Assembly (NCBI RefSeq): GCF_963666015.1
Contig: NZ_OY762555.1
Coordinates: 3,224,001 to 3,288,000 of the forward strand
Origin: an uncultured Sphaerochaeta sp.
Lineage (GTDB): Bacteria; Spirochaetota; Spirochaetia; Sphaerochaetales; Sphaerochaetaceae
Length of the DNA stretch: 64,000 nt
Direction: 5' to 3'
The notes under the pieces were generated by a model. It made no database searches. It had not been told where the DNA came from and was given only the letters and a program-made list of their open reading frames with translations. How positions within the stretch are numbered: the first letter of the stretch is position 1; each line of letters opens with the position of its first letter. Positions 52,628 to 60,342 of this stretch are shown piece by piece. The position numbers and the translations under genes were made by a program.

Positions 52628-54311
52628 ATGTTCCCCCTTTCGCAAATTCACTTACAATAAATACCAGTACACTGACTGCAATCAAGATGGTTCCCAGTGC
52701 ACAAGCACCCTGGAAATTGTAACTTCCGATGAGTCGATACATCACCACAGGGAGGGTGATGATCGAACTGTTTGCCAATGTCAGGGTAGCGTTGAACTCT
52801 CCCATACTGAGGGCAAACGCAAAAATTGCCCCTGTGAACATAGCCCCCTTCAGTAAAGGAAGTTCAATAGCAAGGAATGTCCTCAGCGGTCCAGCTCCAA
52901 GAGTCAATGAACTGTGCATGTAGGTTAGGGGAATCTTACGATATTCAGGAAGAATGGTCCTCAGAACAAAGGGAATGGCAATGACCAGATGGGCCAGAAC
53001 AACCAGGGTATAGCTCAATGCAAGTCCTCCCCGAAGTCGGCTTGCGATCAAGTAGTATCCTAGACCAATAATAACGGAACTGACAGTCATGGGGAGCATC
53101 CCTGCCAATTCCAAGAAGGAGGAGGTATGTTTCTTCCTCCTGATGGCGACTGAGAGAGTGAGAGCAAGCGGGACTGTGGTAGCAGCAACCACCAGTGCGA
53201 TAAGCAAGCTGTTCGTCAATGCCCCTAATGCAGACCCCATATGGCCTGTTGCGCTTTCCAAGCTGAGCAACTGACGATACCACTTTAGGCTGAAGACTTC
53301 CTGGGCTGAGCGGGATGGTGCTGCCATGAAGGAACGCACCACGACCGATACGATAGGGCCAAGAATAAACAGGAAGGAGATGATGGTGTACAAGAAGGCA
53401 AGTACCCTTCCCGGCAATGTTGCTGGTTTTTTCTCCAGTGTTCGGTGGGAAGTGCGGTAAGTTTCACTTTGTGCCAACCTCTTCTGGGTAGCATTGTACC
53501 AAAGCAATAAGATGCTGGTTATGAGTATGGAGAACAAAGAGAGGGCACTTGCAGCGGCAGGATTCCCCATCATCCTGGCTTGCCGATAGATTTCCACTTC
53601 CATGGTCGTGAACTGGGGCCCTCCTCCGAGCACCAGAATAATGGCGAAGCTATTGAAGCAGAACAAGAAAACCAGACTAGCGGAGGAGACAATGGCAGGT
53701 ATAAGTCTGGGAAGTGTAATGGAAAAGAACGTCCGTACCTTGTTTGCTCCCAAGGTCCAACTTGCTGCTTCACAATTCTCATCCATATGTTCCCAATAGG
53801 AAGAGACAAGGCTCATGATGATCGGAAAGTTGTAAAAAGTGTGTGCGAGGATAATTGCAGGGAAAGAATAGAGTATTTTTAGTGGTGGTTCCTCAAGTTG
53901 GAATATGCTCATCAGTGCACGATTGAGAAATCCATTATTGCCAAAAAAAATAACGAAACCAAGTACTACCAGAATGGAGGGGATGACAAAGGGTATGGCG
54001 CTCAGTGCCAGGATCATACGCTTGCCTTTGAAGGAGTATGTAGCGATTAAGTACGCACCAGGAAGAGCTACTGCAAGCGAGGCAAGAGTAGAGAGCGTTG
54101 CCTGCAATAGGGTGAATCCCATGATTTTTTGTGTATACGGGTCGCTGAAAACACTGAGAAGCCGGGAGAATGAGAAGCCCTCCTCAGTAATGAATGCAGA
54201 GGAGAGCGTGAAAAACAGAGGAACAAAAAACAGCATCAGCAAGACGACCATCGAAGGAATGGGCATGGAACGATAGAATCGTCTGTACTGTATGCTGTTA
54301 TTCTCTCTCAT
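52617..54311 (-). CDS. thiP: Thiamine ABC transporter permease
   Basis: Large permease formed by two fused permease halves, with about 12 membrane segments in 564 residues. Each half has an EAA loop: one in CEAASWTLGANKVRTFFSITLPRL and one in LTLGAGPLRTFLAIELPLLK (each quoted in part as AASWTLGANKVRTF and SLTLGAGPLRTF). This two-in-one architecture is typical of ThiP and iron permeases. The ATG overlaps the thiB stop codon as ATGA, so translation is coupled. Control is by the TPP riboswitch upstream of thiB. Confidence 0.9.
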   Translation of the reverse strand: MRENNSIQYRRFYRSMPIPSMVVLLMLFFVPLFFTLSSAFITEEGFSFSRLLSVFSDPYTQKIMGFTLLQATLSTLASLAVALPGAYLIATYSFKGKRMILALSAIPFVIPSILVVLGFVIFFGNNGFLNRALMSIFQLEEPPLKILYSFPAIILAHTFYNFPIIMSLVSSYWEHMDENCEAASWTLGANKVRTFFSITLPRLIPAIVSSASLVFLFCFNSFAIILVLGGGPQFTTMEVEIYRQARMMGNPAAASALSLFSILITSILLLWYNATQKRLAQSETYRTSHRTLEKKPATLPGRVLAFLYTIISFLFILGPIVSVVVRSFMAAPSRSAQEVFSLKWYRQLLSLESATGHMGSALGALTNSLLIALVVAATTVPLALTLSVAIRRKKHTSSFLELAGMLPMTVSSVIIGLGYYLIASRLRGGLALSYTLVVLAHLVIAIPFVLRTILPEYRKIPLTYMHSSLTLGAGPLRTFLAIELPLLKGAMFTGAIFAFALSMGEFNATLTLANSSIITLPVVMYRLIGSYNFQGACALGTILIAVSVLVFIVSEFAKGGTYGR

Positions 54312-55333
54312 TTGCTCATTACCTGTGTCCATTCAGTAAGCCACCTATCCAGGTTTTTTGCAAGAGTCTTGCTATCCATGGAGAGGTTCTTTTCCGGTTT
54401 GGGTGCATATTCGAAGGCATCAGGGAGTTCCGTCTTGCTGTTGACCGGGTACATTGAATTTGCCATGGCAATAGTCAATTGTCCCTTGGTCAAGATAAAG
54501 TCGATGAACTGCCTGGCCTCATCCTTTTTCTTGCTGGATGCAAGCAAACCAACTCCTTCGATGGTTGTACTGTGTCCTTCCTCGAAGAGTGCTACCTGGT
54601 AGCGGGTGGTATCTTCATAAGTGACATGGTACACAGGACTGGTGGTGTAACTGAGAACCAAGGGGGCTTCTCCTTCAGTGAACAGACCATAAGCACTGGA
54701 CCATCCATCGGTGATGGTAAGTGCCTGATCTTTCATGGTCTCCCACCAGCTGAGGTATCCCTCTTCTCCAAAGACCTCGATTGTCCAGAGAAGCAAGCCA
54801 AGGCCAACGGAACTGGTCCTGGGATCGATCAGGATAACCTTGTCTTGGTACATAGGGTCAGTCAGACTGGCTAGAGTAGTCGGAACCATATCACTGTCCA
54901 TGGCTTCCGTATCCACTACAAATGCAAAGTTCCCGTAGTCGAAGGGGATCAGCTGATAGGTAGGATCAAAATGCAAGAAGTCAGGGATGTCAGCAAGCAC
55001 ATTGCTTTTATAAGGTTCCAACAACCCTGCTTCATAGATTTTTGAGGCCATATCGTCACTGATACCCACCACGACATCTGCCCATGGGTTATTAGCCTCT
55101 GAGATGAGTTTGTTCATCATCTCCATACCATCACCAGAGCTTACCAAGTTTACCTTGATACCGGTCTCTTCCTCAAACATCTCGACCAAGACAGGGCCAG
55201 GACCCCAATCTCCACTGAAGGAGTCATAGGCATAGACTACAAGCTCCTGCTGTTCTTGCACACCTTGAGCCGTAAGCGGAATGAAAAGTGAAAGGATGGC
55301 AACCAATACACAGACGAACTGATGCTTTTTCAT
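54308..55333 (-). CDS. thiB: Thiamine-binding periplasmic protein
   Basis: Solute receptor for thiamine, thiamine phosphate or TPP. After a signal peptide (VCVLVAILSLFIPLTAQG) the mature protein begins with LVVYAYDSFSGDWGPGP, matching the ThiB/TbpA signature, and has DPRTSSVGLGLLLW and TDGWSSAYGLFTEGEAPLVL in the ligand cleft region. Length 341 residues. ATG 55333 was chosen since GGAGG lies 6 nt upstream; an in-frame ATG four codons earlier overlaps that site. Direct evidence for thiamine comes from the TPP riboswitch about 50 nt before the gene. Confidence 0.93.
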   Translation of the reverse strand: MKKHQFVCVLVAILSLFIPLTAQGVQEQQELVVYAYDSFSGDWGPGPVLVEMFEEETGIKVNLVSSGDGMEMMNKLISEANNPWADVVVGISDDMASKIYEAGLLEPYKSNVLADIPDFLHFDPTYQLIPFDYGNFAFVVDTEAMDSDMVPTTLASLTDPMYQDKVILIDPRTSSVGLGLLLWTIEVFGEEGYLSWWETMKDQALTITDGWSSAYGLFTEGEAPLVLSYTTSPVYHVTYEDTTRYQVALFEEGHSTTIEGVGLLASSKKKDEARQFIDFILTKGQLTIAMANSMYPVNSKTELPDAFEYAPKPEKNLSMDSKTLAKNLDRWLTEWTQVMSK

Positions 55334-55384
55334 AAGCACCTCCATATAATTTAGTCTGCCATGGGGATTGATTTTGTAAGATAT

Positions 55385-55493
55385 GACTGTCTCCCTCCGC
55401 TGGTATGATCCAGATCAGGTTAACGGGTGTAATCTCAGGCCAAGAGGCCACCCCAGGACATCCCTAGCCTAACGGGATGAGGGAAAACTGTCA
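55385..55493 (-). promoter_or_regulatory. TPP riboswitch (THI element) controlling thiBPQ
   Basis: On the minus strand the conserved THI-box parts are in order: GGGGTGGCC, CCTGAGATTACACCCG, TTAACCTGATCTGG, ATCATACCAGCGGAGGGA. P2 and P3 arms and both TPP-contact segments (CTGAGA and ACCTGAT) are exact or nearly so. No terminator with a T run follows before thiB, so control of translation by hiding the GGAGG site, or rho-dependent control, is more likely than intrinsic termination. The 5' flank (GACAGTTTTCCCTC) may pair with the 3' flank to extend P1. Confidence 0.95.
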
Positions 55494-55505
55494 ATATACG
55501 TTCTG

Positions 55506-55534
55506 TTGACCGCGCTCGAGAGCTCATGTACAGT
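55506..55534 (+). promoter_or_regulatory. Promoter of the NAD(P)HX repair gene, leaderless arrangement
   Basis: TTGACC, 17 nt, TACAGT, 7 nt, ATG. The -35 matches 5 of 6 positions. It faces away from the riboswitch. Confidence 0.5.
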
Positions 55535-55541
55535 GAGAATT

Positions 55542-57044
55542 ATGAAAAGACTTGTTCCCTCCATTGAGGTTTCAGACATAGATAAAAAGGCTCAAGACCG
55601 GGCTAACATACCCGCTCTTTGTTTGATGGAGAGTGCCGGATTGCAGATTTACCAGAAGTGGAAATCACAGCTGGCGAGTTCTGACCGTCTGGTTTTTCTT
55701 TGTGGTGGTGGTAATAATGGTGGCGATGCCTTGGTTGTTGCCCGTTACGCCTACAATGATGGATTCCATAACATGCTGTTGGTGTATACCGGGACACATA
55801 TATCTCCTTCCTGTAAGGTTCAGCGTAGTATTGTCGATGCCTATAATATTCCCCAGTTTGATTGGGATGTTGCACATGATTCCGATTGTCATTCATTATT
55901 TGAGAATGTTTCCTGGATAGTGGATGGCTTGGTTGGAACAGGTTTAAAGGGGCCCTTAAAGAAATCCTTGCAAACTCTGGTTGCACAAGCGAATGAGAGT
56001 CCTGCAAAACGATTGGCCATCGATATCCCCAGTGCTGTAGGAGATGATGTTCCTGTCTCCTCTATCCACATACACGCAGACATGACCGTAACGATGGGGT
56101 TGGAGAAGGTGGCAATGTATCACCCTGCCAATCGGTTTTCCTGTGGACATATTATCTTGGTGAATCCATCCTTTCCTCAATTTCTTCTGGATCAGTGCAA
56201 CGCGACAGCACTGCTCTGTGAGCGTGTGCATGCAGCACTGCCCACCCTTGCTGAAAATGAGTATAAGACAAGTAGAGGCCATATAGCGATTTTTGGAGGG
56301 AGTAAACAGTACACTGGAGCTGCTCGTCTATCTTCCCGTACCGCCTTTTCCTCAAGAGCAGGACTGGTAACCTTGTTTTGTGATCAGGAGGTGTTCTCGG
56401 TGGCTTCATCTGAATCCGCTTCCGTCATGGTACAAGTGTATGAAGGACAGAATCTCGAGAGGTTCGATGCAATCCTCGCCGGACCAGGGTGGGGAGAGGG
56501 AAGAGAAGCCCTGCTGGAGAAACTTCTAGCCTCAGGATTGCCCATGGTTCTTGATGCTGACGGGATCAAGGCTTATGCGTCTATTCTAAAGCAGGGGAAA
56601 CTTCCTTCCCATGGCCCCATGATACTTACCCCTCATCTCGGGGAGCTCAGGACGCTTGTGTCGGCGCTCTTTCCTGATGATGTACACGATGTGGCCAAGG
56701 ATGGTACTCCCTCTTCATTCTTCCATGTCCTGGAGCGTACTGCCAATCACCTTGATGCTACACTGGTGGTGAAAAGTCAGTTGGTATATGTAATTTCTCC
56801 TGGAAAGCAGACTGTGGTCGTGGAGGGGAACAACCCATCCTTGGGTGTAGCAGGGAGCGGGGATGTCCTCTCAGGCATTCTTGTTGCTTTGCTCCCAAAA
56901 CTTCGGGATTGTACTCAGGTGGCGCTTGAAGGTACCTTGATCCATCAGCGAGCAGGAGGCCTTGCAGCAGCTCAATATGGATACTATGACAGTGAAACGC
57001 TTATCTCCTTTGTAGGAAGGGCCACCCAGGAGGCTGAACGGTGA
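55542..57044 (+). CDS. nnr: Bifunctional NAD(P)HX epimerase / ADP-dependent NAD(P)HX dehydratase
   Basis: Repairs hydrated NADH and NADPH. The N-terminal YjeF_N epimerase domain (residues 1-215) shows the CGGGNNGGDALVVAR loop and GTGLKGPL. The C-terminal carbohydrate-kinase-like dehydratase domain (about 225-500) shows GHIAIFGGSKQYTGAARLS, LDADGIKAY, LTPHLGEL and the nucleotide motif AGSGDVLSG with its catalytic Asp. Length 500 residues. ATG 55542 was chosen as it begins the conserved segment; ribosome binding site is weak and the promoter suggests a leaderless mRNA. It overlaps the next gene by 1 bp (TGATG). Confidence 0.94.
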   Translation: MKRLVPSIEVSDIDKKAQDRANIPALCLMESAGLQIYQKWKSQLASSDRLVFLCGGGNNGGDALVVARYAYNDGFHNMLLVYTGTHISPSCKVQRSIVDAYNIPQFDWDVAHDSDCHSLFENVSWIVDGLVGTGLKGPLKKSLQTLVAQANESPAKRLAIDIPSAVGDDVPVSSIHIHADMTVTMGLEKVAMYHPANRFSCGHIILVNPSFPQFLLDQCNATALLCERVHAALPTLAENEYKTSRGHIAIFGGSKQYTGAARLSSRTAFSSRAGLVTLFCDQEVFSVASSESASVMVQVYEGQNLERFDAILAGPGWGEGREALLEKLLASGLPMVLDADGIKAYASILKQGKLPSHGPMILTPHLGELRTLVSALFPDDVHDVAKDGTPSSFFHVLERTANHLDATLVVKSQLVYVISPGKQTVVVEGNNPSLGVAGSGDVLSGILVALLPKLRDCTQVALEGTLIHQRAGGLAAAQYGYYDSETLISFVGRATQEAER

Positions 57045-57466
57045 TGCAGCTCTATGTATTAGCCATTGCCTATCTGTTGTTTGGTGCAGGACTCTTGCTC
57101 GCCGACAGCTATGGACTCTCCTTTGCATTACTGTTGTCAATGCGTTATGCATTCAGGACAAAGAGAGTATTGAGAAGATTACTTATTTTCCTGGGTATGG
57201 TGATCACTCTCGGTCTTGGATTCTTTCCCATGGATCCGGGTCCGGTATTTCTTGGGGATTTTGTTCCCATGCTCAATATCTTCTCCCTCATGCTCTATTA
57301 TGTATTCAGGTCTATAAGGGGTTCGGAAAATGGCAATCGTAATGATGAAGACTCGGTGTTGGATGCAACGGGGCGCTATATGGAACAGAATAAACGAAAT
57401 GTAGGATTCTTGACTGTTGTGGTAGCAATAGTCCATTTTCTGGCACCTCAGTTGGTTTTGCTATAG
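57044..57466 (+). CDS. Predicted membrane protein of unknown function (140 residues)
   Basis: I do not recognise this protein. It has three or four hydrophobic segments: residues about 4-30 (VLAIAYLLFGAGLLLADS), about 45-62 (LLIFLGMVITLGLGFF), about 73-88 and a C-terminal one (FLTVVVAIVHFLAPQLVLL). A hydrophilic loop (RGSENGNRNDEDSVLD) lies before the last. Its ATG overlaps the stop of the NAD(P)HX repair gene by 1 bp, and mutT follows after 9 bp, so it is in an operon with metabolite-repair functions. An in-frame GTG lies one codon upstream. Confidence 0.8.
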   Translation: MQLYVLAIAYLLFGAGLLLADSYGLSFALLLSMRYAFRTKRVLRRLLIFLGMVITLGLGFFPMDPGPVFLGDFVPMLNIFSLMLYYVFRSIRGSENGNRNDEDSVLDATGRYMEQNKRNVGFLTVVVAIVHFLAPQLVLL

Positions 57467-57475
57467 GAGGTTTTT

Positions 57476-57880
57476 ATGCAGGAGCGAGTAACGACAGCGG
57501 GAATCTTGGTGCAAGATGGGAAGTATCTTGTAGCAAAAAGAGAGGAGAAAGGTTCTATCGGGGGACTTTGGGAGTTTCCTGGTGGGAAGAACCGCTATAC
57601 GGAAACCGAGGAGGAGACGCTTATACGAGAATTCCAGGAGGAACTTGGTTTATCAGTCTCTGTAGGCCCCCTTGTTCACGCACATGATTTTATCAACAAG
57701 GACACCCGTTATCATCTGAAAGCTTACTTGGTTTCTGCTCCCCCCATAAGCCATCTTGATCTATTGGTTCATAGTGAGTTCCGGTGGGTTTCCTTGCAAG
57801 ATCTACCATCGTATGATTTTGCTCCAAGTGACCAGGAGATTGTAAAGACACTAATTGATGCGAGTAACAAACAGGGCTGA
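57476..57880 (+). CDS. mutT: MutT-like Nudix hydrolase (8-oxo-dGTP diphosphatase type)
   Basis: Removes damaged nucleoside triphosphates. The Nudix box begins at the GG of GGKNRYTETEEETLIREFQEEL (in two parts GGKNRYTETEEETLIR and EFQEELG), with the REFQEELG core carrying the metal-binding glutamates; the glycine run and spacing follow GX5EX7REUXEEXGU. Upstream LWEFPGG is typical of MutT. Length 134 residues. AGGAGG lies 7 nt before the ATG. Exact substrate is inferred from size and the WEFPGGK motif. Confidence 0.9.
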   Translation: MQERVTTAGILVQDGKYLVAKREEKGSIGGLWEFPGGKNRYTETEEETLIREFQEELGLSVSVGPLVHAHDFINKDTRYHLKAYLVSAPPISHLDLLVHSEFRWVSLQDLPSYDFAPSDQEIVKTLIDASNKQG

Positions 57881-57897
57881 CCACGAAGGAGGTTGCC

Positions 57898-58908
57898 ATG
57901 CATTTTCTTGGGTCCTACACCAGTACCATTCTAGCCGCATTCGGTACCATTGTCTTGGTTGTAATCATCCATTTTCTTTTCAAGAAAACTGTGGAAAGTT
58001 CAAAGCGTTGGCCCTATCAACGTCAGTTCTTGGTTTTCTTGATAGTACTTGTGGGGCTATTCCTTTCAATTGCTTTTCTCCCCATTCATAACGAAGTCAA
58101 GAATCAGATACTCAGCGTCTTGGGCATATTGCTGAGTGCCATCATTGCACTCTCCTCCACAACTTTGGTAAGCAATGCCATGGCTGGGCTTATGCTCCGG
58201 GTTACCGGTGAATTTAGGGGTGGTGATTTCATTGAGGTTGGTTCATTGGTCGGCAGGGTGACAGACTTGGCAATATTTCATACCGAGATCCAGTTGATCA
58301 ACCGAGATGTGGTGAGTCTCCCCAATCTCTCTCTTGTCCAGCAGGCTGTTCATGTAACGCGGAGGGATGGCACTTTCATCAACCTGGCTGTCTCCATCGG
58401 GTATACAGTAAGTAGGGTAGAGGTGGAGGACGCCCTATTGGAAGCATCCAAGAAATGTAATCTTACTGATGGGTTTGTGTTTATTGAAGCCTTCCTTGAT
58501 CATGCAATTTCCTATCGATTGTATGGACTTCTTAAAGAGTCAGGGGAGAGGTTGAGCAAGCTCAGTGAGCTTCATAAGACGGTGCTGGATGTCTTTTGTG
58601 AACGTGGGATAGAAATAGCATCTCCTTCACTGAATGATAGAAGAGAGTTTGAGAAGGACAGTCTATACCTCCCAAAGGTTTCAGCCAAGAAGGAGAAATC
58701 GACCAAAGAGATAATTGCTGCTGAGAAGGTAGCCTTCGACAAGGCTGATGAGGCACAATCTATCGAAGATTTGAAGCAACAACTTGAAAAAATTACCAAG
58801 AAACTCGAGGGGGCTACCAAGACTGCTAAGGAGAGGCTGGAGAAACAGGTCAAGGTGTTGGAAGAAGAGATAACCAAACGGGAAGTGAAGAAAAGCGAAG
58901 AATCATAG
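57898..58908 (+). CDS. MscS-like mechanosensitive channel with C-terminal coiled coil
   Basis: Small-conductance mechanosensitive channel family, which releases solutes on osmotic downshock. Three N-terminal membrane segments lie at about residues 8-28, 43-62 and 70-98; the third, pore-lining one ends in ALSSTTLVSNAMAGLMLR with the small-residue pattern of TM3. The beta domain follows (FRGGDFIEVGSLVGRVTDLAIFHT, then NRDVVSLPN). Unlike classical MscS, there is an added Lys/Glu-rich coiled coil at about residues 265-336 (SIEDLKQQLEKITKKLEG and on). AGGAGG lies upstream of the ATG. The gene closes the nnr cluster. The 148 bp after it hold no clear terminator. Confidence 0.88.
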   Translation: MHFLGSYTSTILAAFGTIVLVVIIHFLFKKTVESSKRWPYQRQFLVFLIVLVGLFLSIAFLPIHNEVKNQILSVLGILLSAIIALSSTTLVSNAMAGLMLRVTGEFRGGDFIEVGSLVGRVTDLAIFHTEIQLINRDVVSLPNLSLVQQAVHVTRRDGTFINLAVSIGYTVSRVEVEDALLEASKKCNLTDGFVFIEAFLDHAISYRLYGLLKESGERLSKLSELHKTVLDVFCERGIEIASPSLNDRREFEKDSLYLPKVSAKKEKSTKEIIAAEKVAFDKADEAQSIEDLKQQLEKITKKLEGATKTAKERLEKQVKVLEEEITKREVKKSEES

Positions 58909-59056
58909 GATGTCTGTAAGATAAAGACTGCCAGGACATCCATGTTCATGGGAATTCTCATTATTTTGGTGGGTTAATCAGAGCTCGATACTTTACGTGG
59001 AAGAGAATTGTGCTGCCAAGAGCTTATATCATTCCAATAAATGAGATGAACAAAGC

Positions 59057-60094
59057 TTACGGTTTGATACAGGTTTCTTGTTCCGGCAGTACATTCTCGG
59101 GCAGGATAATATCGATTGGAACACAAATGGTGGTTTCGGGAAGCTGGTTCAGCAACCCCTTTCGATATAACTGGTAGATGGCCGTATACCCCTGATACTC
59201 TGGGCGCTGAGAGAGCAAGCAATCGACATGCTTGTTTTTCATGGCCTTGCAATTTTGTGCAATAGCATCGTATCCAATCATGACCGTCTGACTTTTCCTC
59301 CCTAGCTGTACCACGAGTTCCGCTACTCTGTGAATTGCATCATTGACAACAAATATACCACTCATGTCAGGGTGGTTTCTGTAAAACATGTCAAGTTCTC
59401 CTAGTGGATCCTCTCCTCCAAAATGGATTTCCATATCATATGTTGTATAACCGGGTTTATCAGCAAAGTAGCTGAGAAAGCCTCGTACACGTTCAGCCGA
59501 GTTATATGCAGCACGATGGGTCTGTACTGCAAGCAGTGTGCCTCCATTCGGTTGGAGCAAGTGCATCATCCTGCCTGCAACATATCCTCCTTGGTAAGGG
59601 TTCTGGATAACACTGCACACTGGTGCTGAATCAGGTAGTGGGCTGTCAATGAATGCGTAATCAAGGGTAGGGTGGTCACCAAGCAATGCTTCTGCCTCAG
59701 CAGGGACAACAGGGGCTAATAATAATGCATCAATTGGCTTTTCTAGGATTCGTCTGCCCTGTGCCAATAGTGATCCTTCCTTTGTTCTGTCAAACTCAAG
59801 CATATCAATAGATACAGCGAGGGGGGACAGTTCCTTTGCAGCTTTCAGGATTCCTTCGTACATCAGATTCCAATAACCATATTCGCTGTGGAGAAGTGGA
59901 AGAAGTACACCAATGGTAAATTGTTTGCTCAGCTTGAGGTTTCTTGCATAGGTATTTGGTTGGTATCCGTGCTCATCGATGATGCTCATCACTTTCTCGA
60001 CAGTCTTGGGAGCAACCCTTCCTCGTTTATGAAGTACCCGGTCGACGGTCCCTATTGAAACGTTCGCTAGTTTGGCAATCTCAGATATAGTCAT
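59057..60094 (-). CDS. LacI-family transcriptional regulator, probable arabinose-responsive repressor
   Basis: The N-terminal helix-turn-helix ISEIAKLANVSIGTVDRVLH and hinge helix are followed by a periplasmic-binding-type sugar domain (FTIGVLLPLLHSEYGYW, GGYVAGRMM, GIFVVNDAIHRVAEL). Length 345 residues from ATG 60094, which has AGAGGA upstream. The binding domain is of the long sugar-ABC type (Peripla_BP_4-like) rather than the classical LacI one. It is divergent from araA, and two copies of one operator sequence lie in the shared region, so it very probably controls araA and itself; the inducer is inferred to be L-arabinose or a related sugar. Confidence 0.85.
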   Translation of the reverse strand: MTISEIAKLANVSIGTVDRVLHKRGRVAPKTVEKVMSIIDEHGYQPNTYARNLKLSKQFTIGVLLPLLHSEYGYWNLMYEGILKAAKELSPLAVSIDMLEFDRTKEGSLLAQGRRILEKPIDALLLAPVVPAEAEALLGDHPTLDYAFIDSPLPDSAPVCSVIQNPYQGGYVAGRMMHLLQPNGGTLLAVQTHRAAYNSAERVRGFLSYFADKPGYTTYDMEIHFGGEDPLGELDMFYRNHPDMSGIFVVNDAIHRVAELVVQLGRKSQTVMIGYDAIAQNCKAMKNKHVDCLLSQRPEYQGYTAIYQLYRKGLLNQLPETTICVPIDIILPENVLPEQETCIKP

Positions 60095-60133
60095 AAGTCC
60101 TCTGCTGATCAATATGTTTGTCAGAATATAATT

Positions 60134-60150
60134 GGTTAACGATAACGCAG
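60134..60150 (-). promoter_or_regulatory. Operator O1 for the LacI-family regulator
   Basis: Minus strand CTGCGTTATCGTTAACC, 14 of 16 core positions shared with O2. It begins 4 nt downstream of the regulator's TATACT -10 element. Confidence 0.7.
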
Positions 60151-60154
60151 ATGC

Positions 60155-60183
60155 AGTATAGCATATCATCTTGTAGGTGGATA
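60155..60183 (-). promoter_or_regulatory. Candidate promoter of the LacI-family regulator gene
   Basis: Minus strand TATCCA, 17 nt, TATACT. The -10 is strong and the -35 weak. O1 covers the transcription start. Confidence 0.45.
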
Positions 60184-60242
60184 GAAACGGTCCGACATAT
60201 TTCCACTCATTCAGCGATATTACAGGTTTTACTGTTTGTTAC

Positions 60243-60271
60243 TTGACAGAATCGCATTCAGAGTTAACAAT
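60243..60271 (+). promoter_or_regulatory. Promoter of araA
   Basis: TTGACA (perfect), 16-17 nt, TAACAAT. O2 starts 11 nt after it, over the expected transcription start. Confidence 0.7.
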
Positions 60272-60282
60272 AGAAATACATT

Positions 60283-60300
60283 TGCGTTTACGTTAACGCA
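60283..60300 (+). promoter_or_regulatory. Operator O2 for the LacI-family regulator
   Basis: TGCGTTTACGTTAACGCA, a near-perfect palindrome with TGCGTT/AACGCA arms. It has the odd AACG centre typical of LacI-family sites. Confidence 0.8.
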
Positions 60301-60342
60301 TCGTTTATATTGTTCTTATGCAATGAGCTTAAGGGGGCAACC

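Noticed and set aside
58908..58941. Terminator after the MscS-like gene (GGATGTC/GACATCC)
   Set aside because: The 7-bp arms are separated by about 20 nt and no T run follows, so it is not reported as a terminator.
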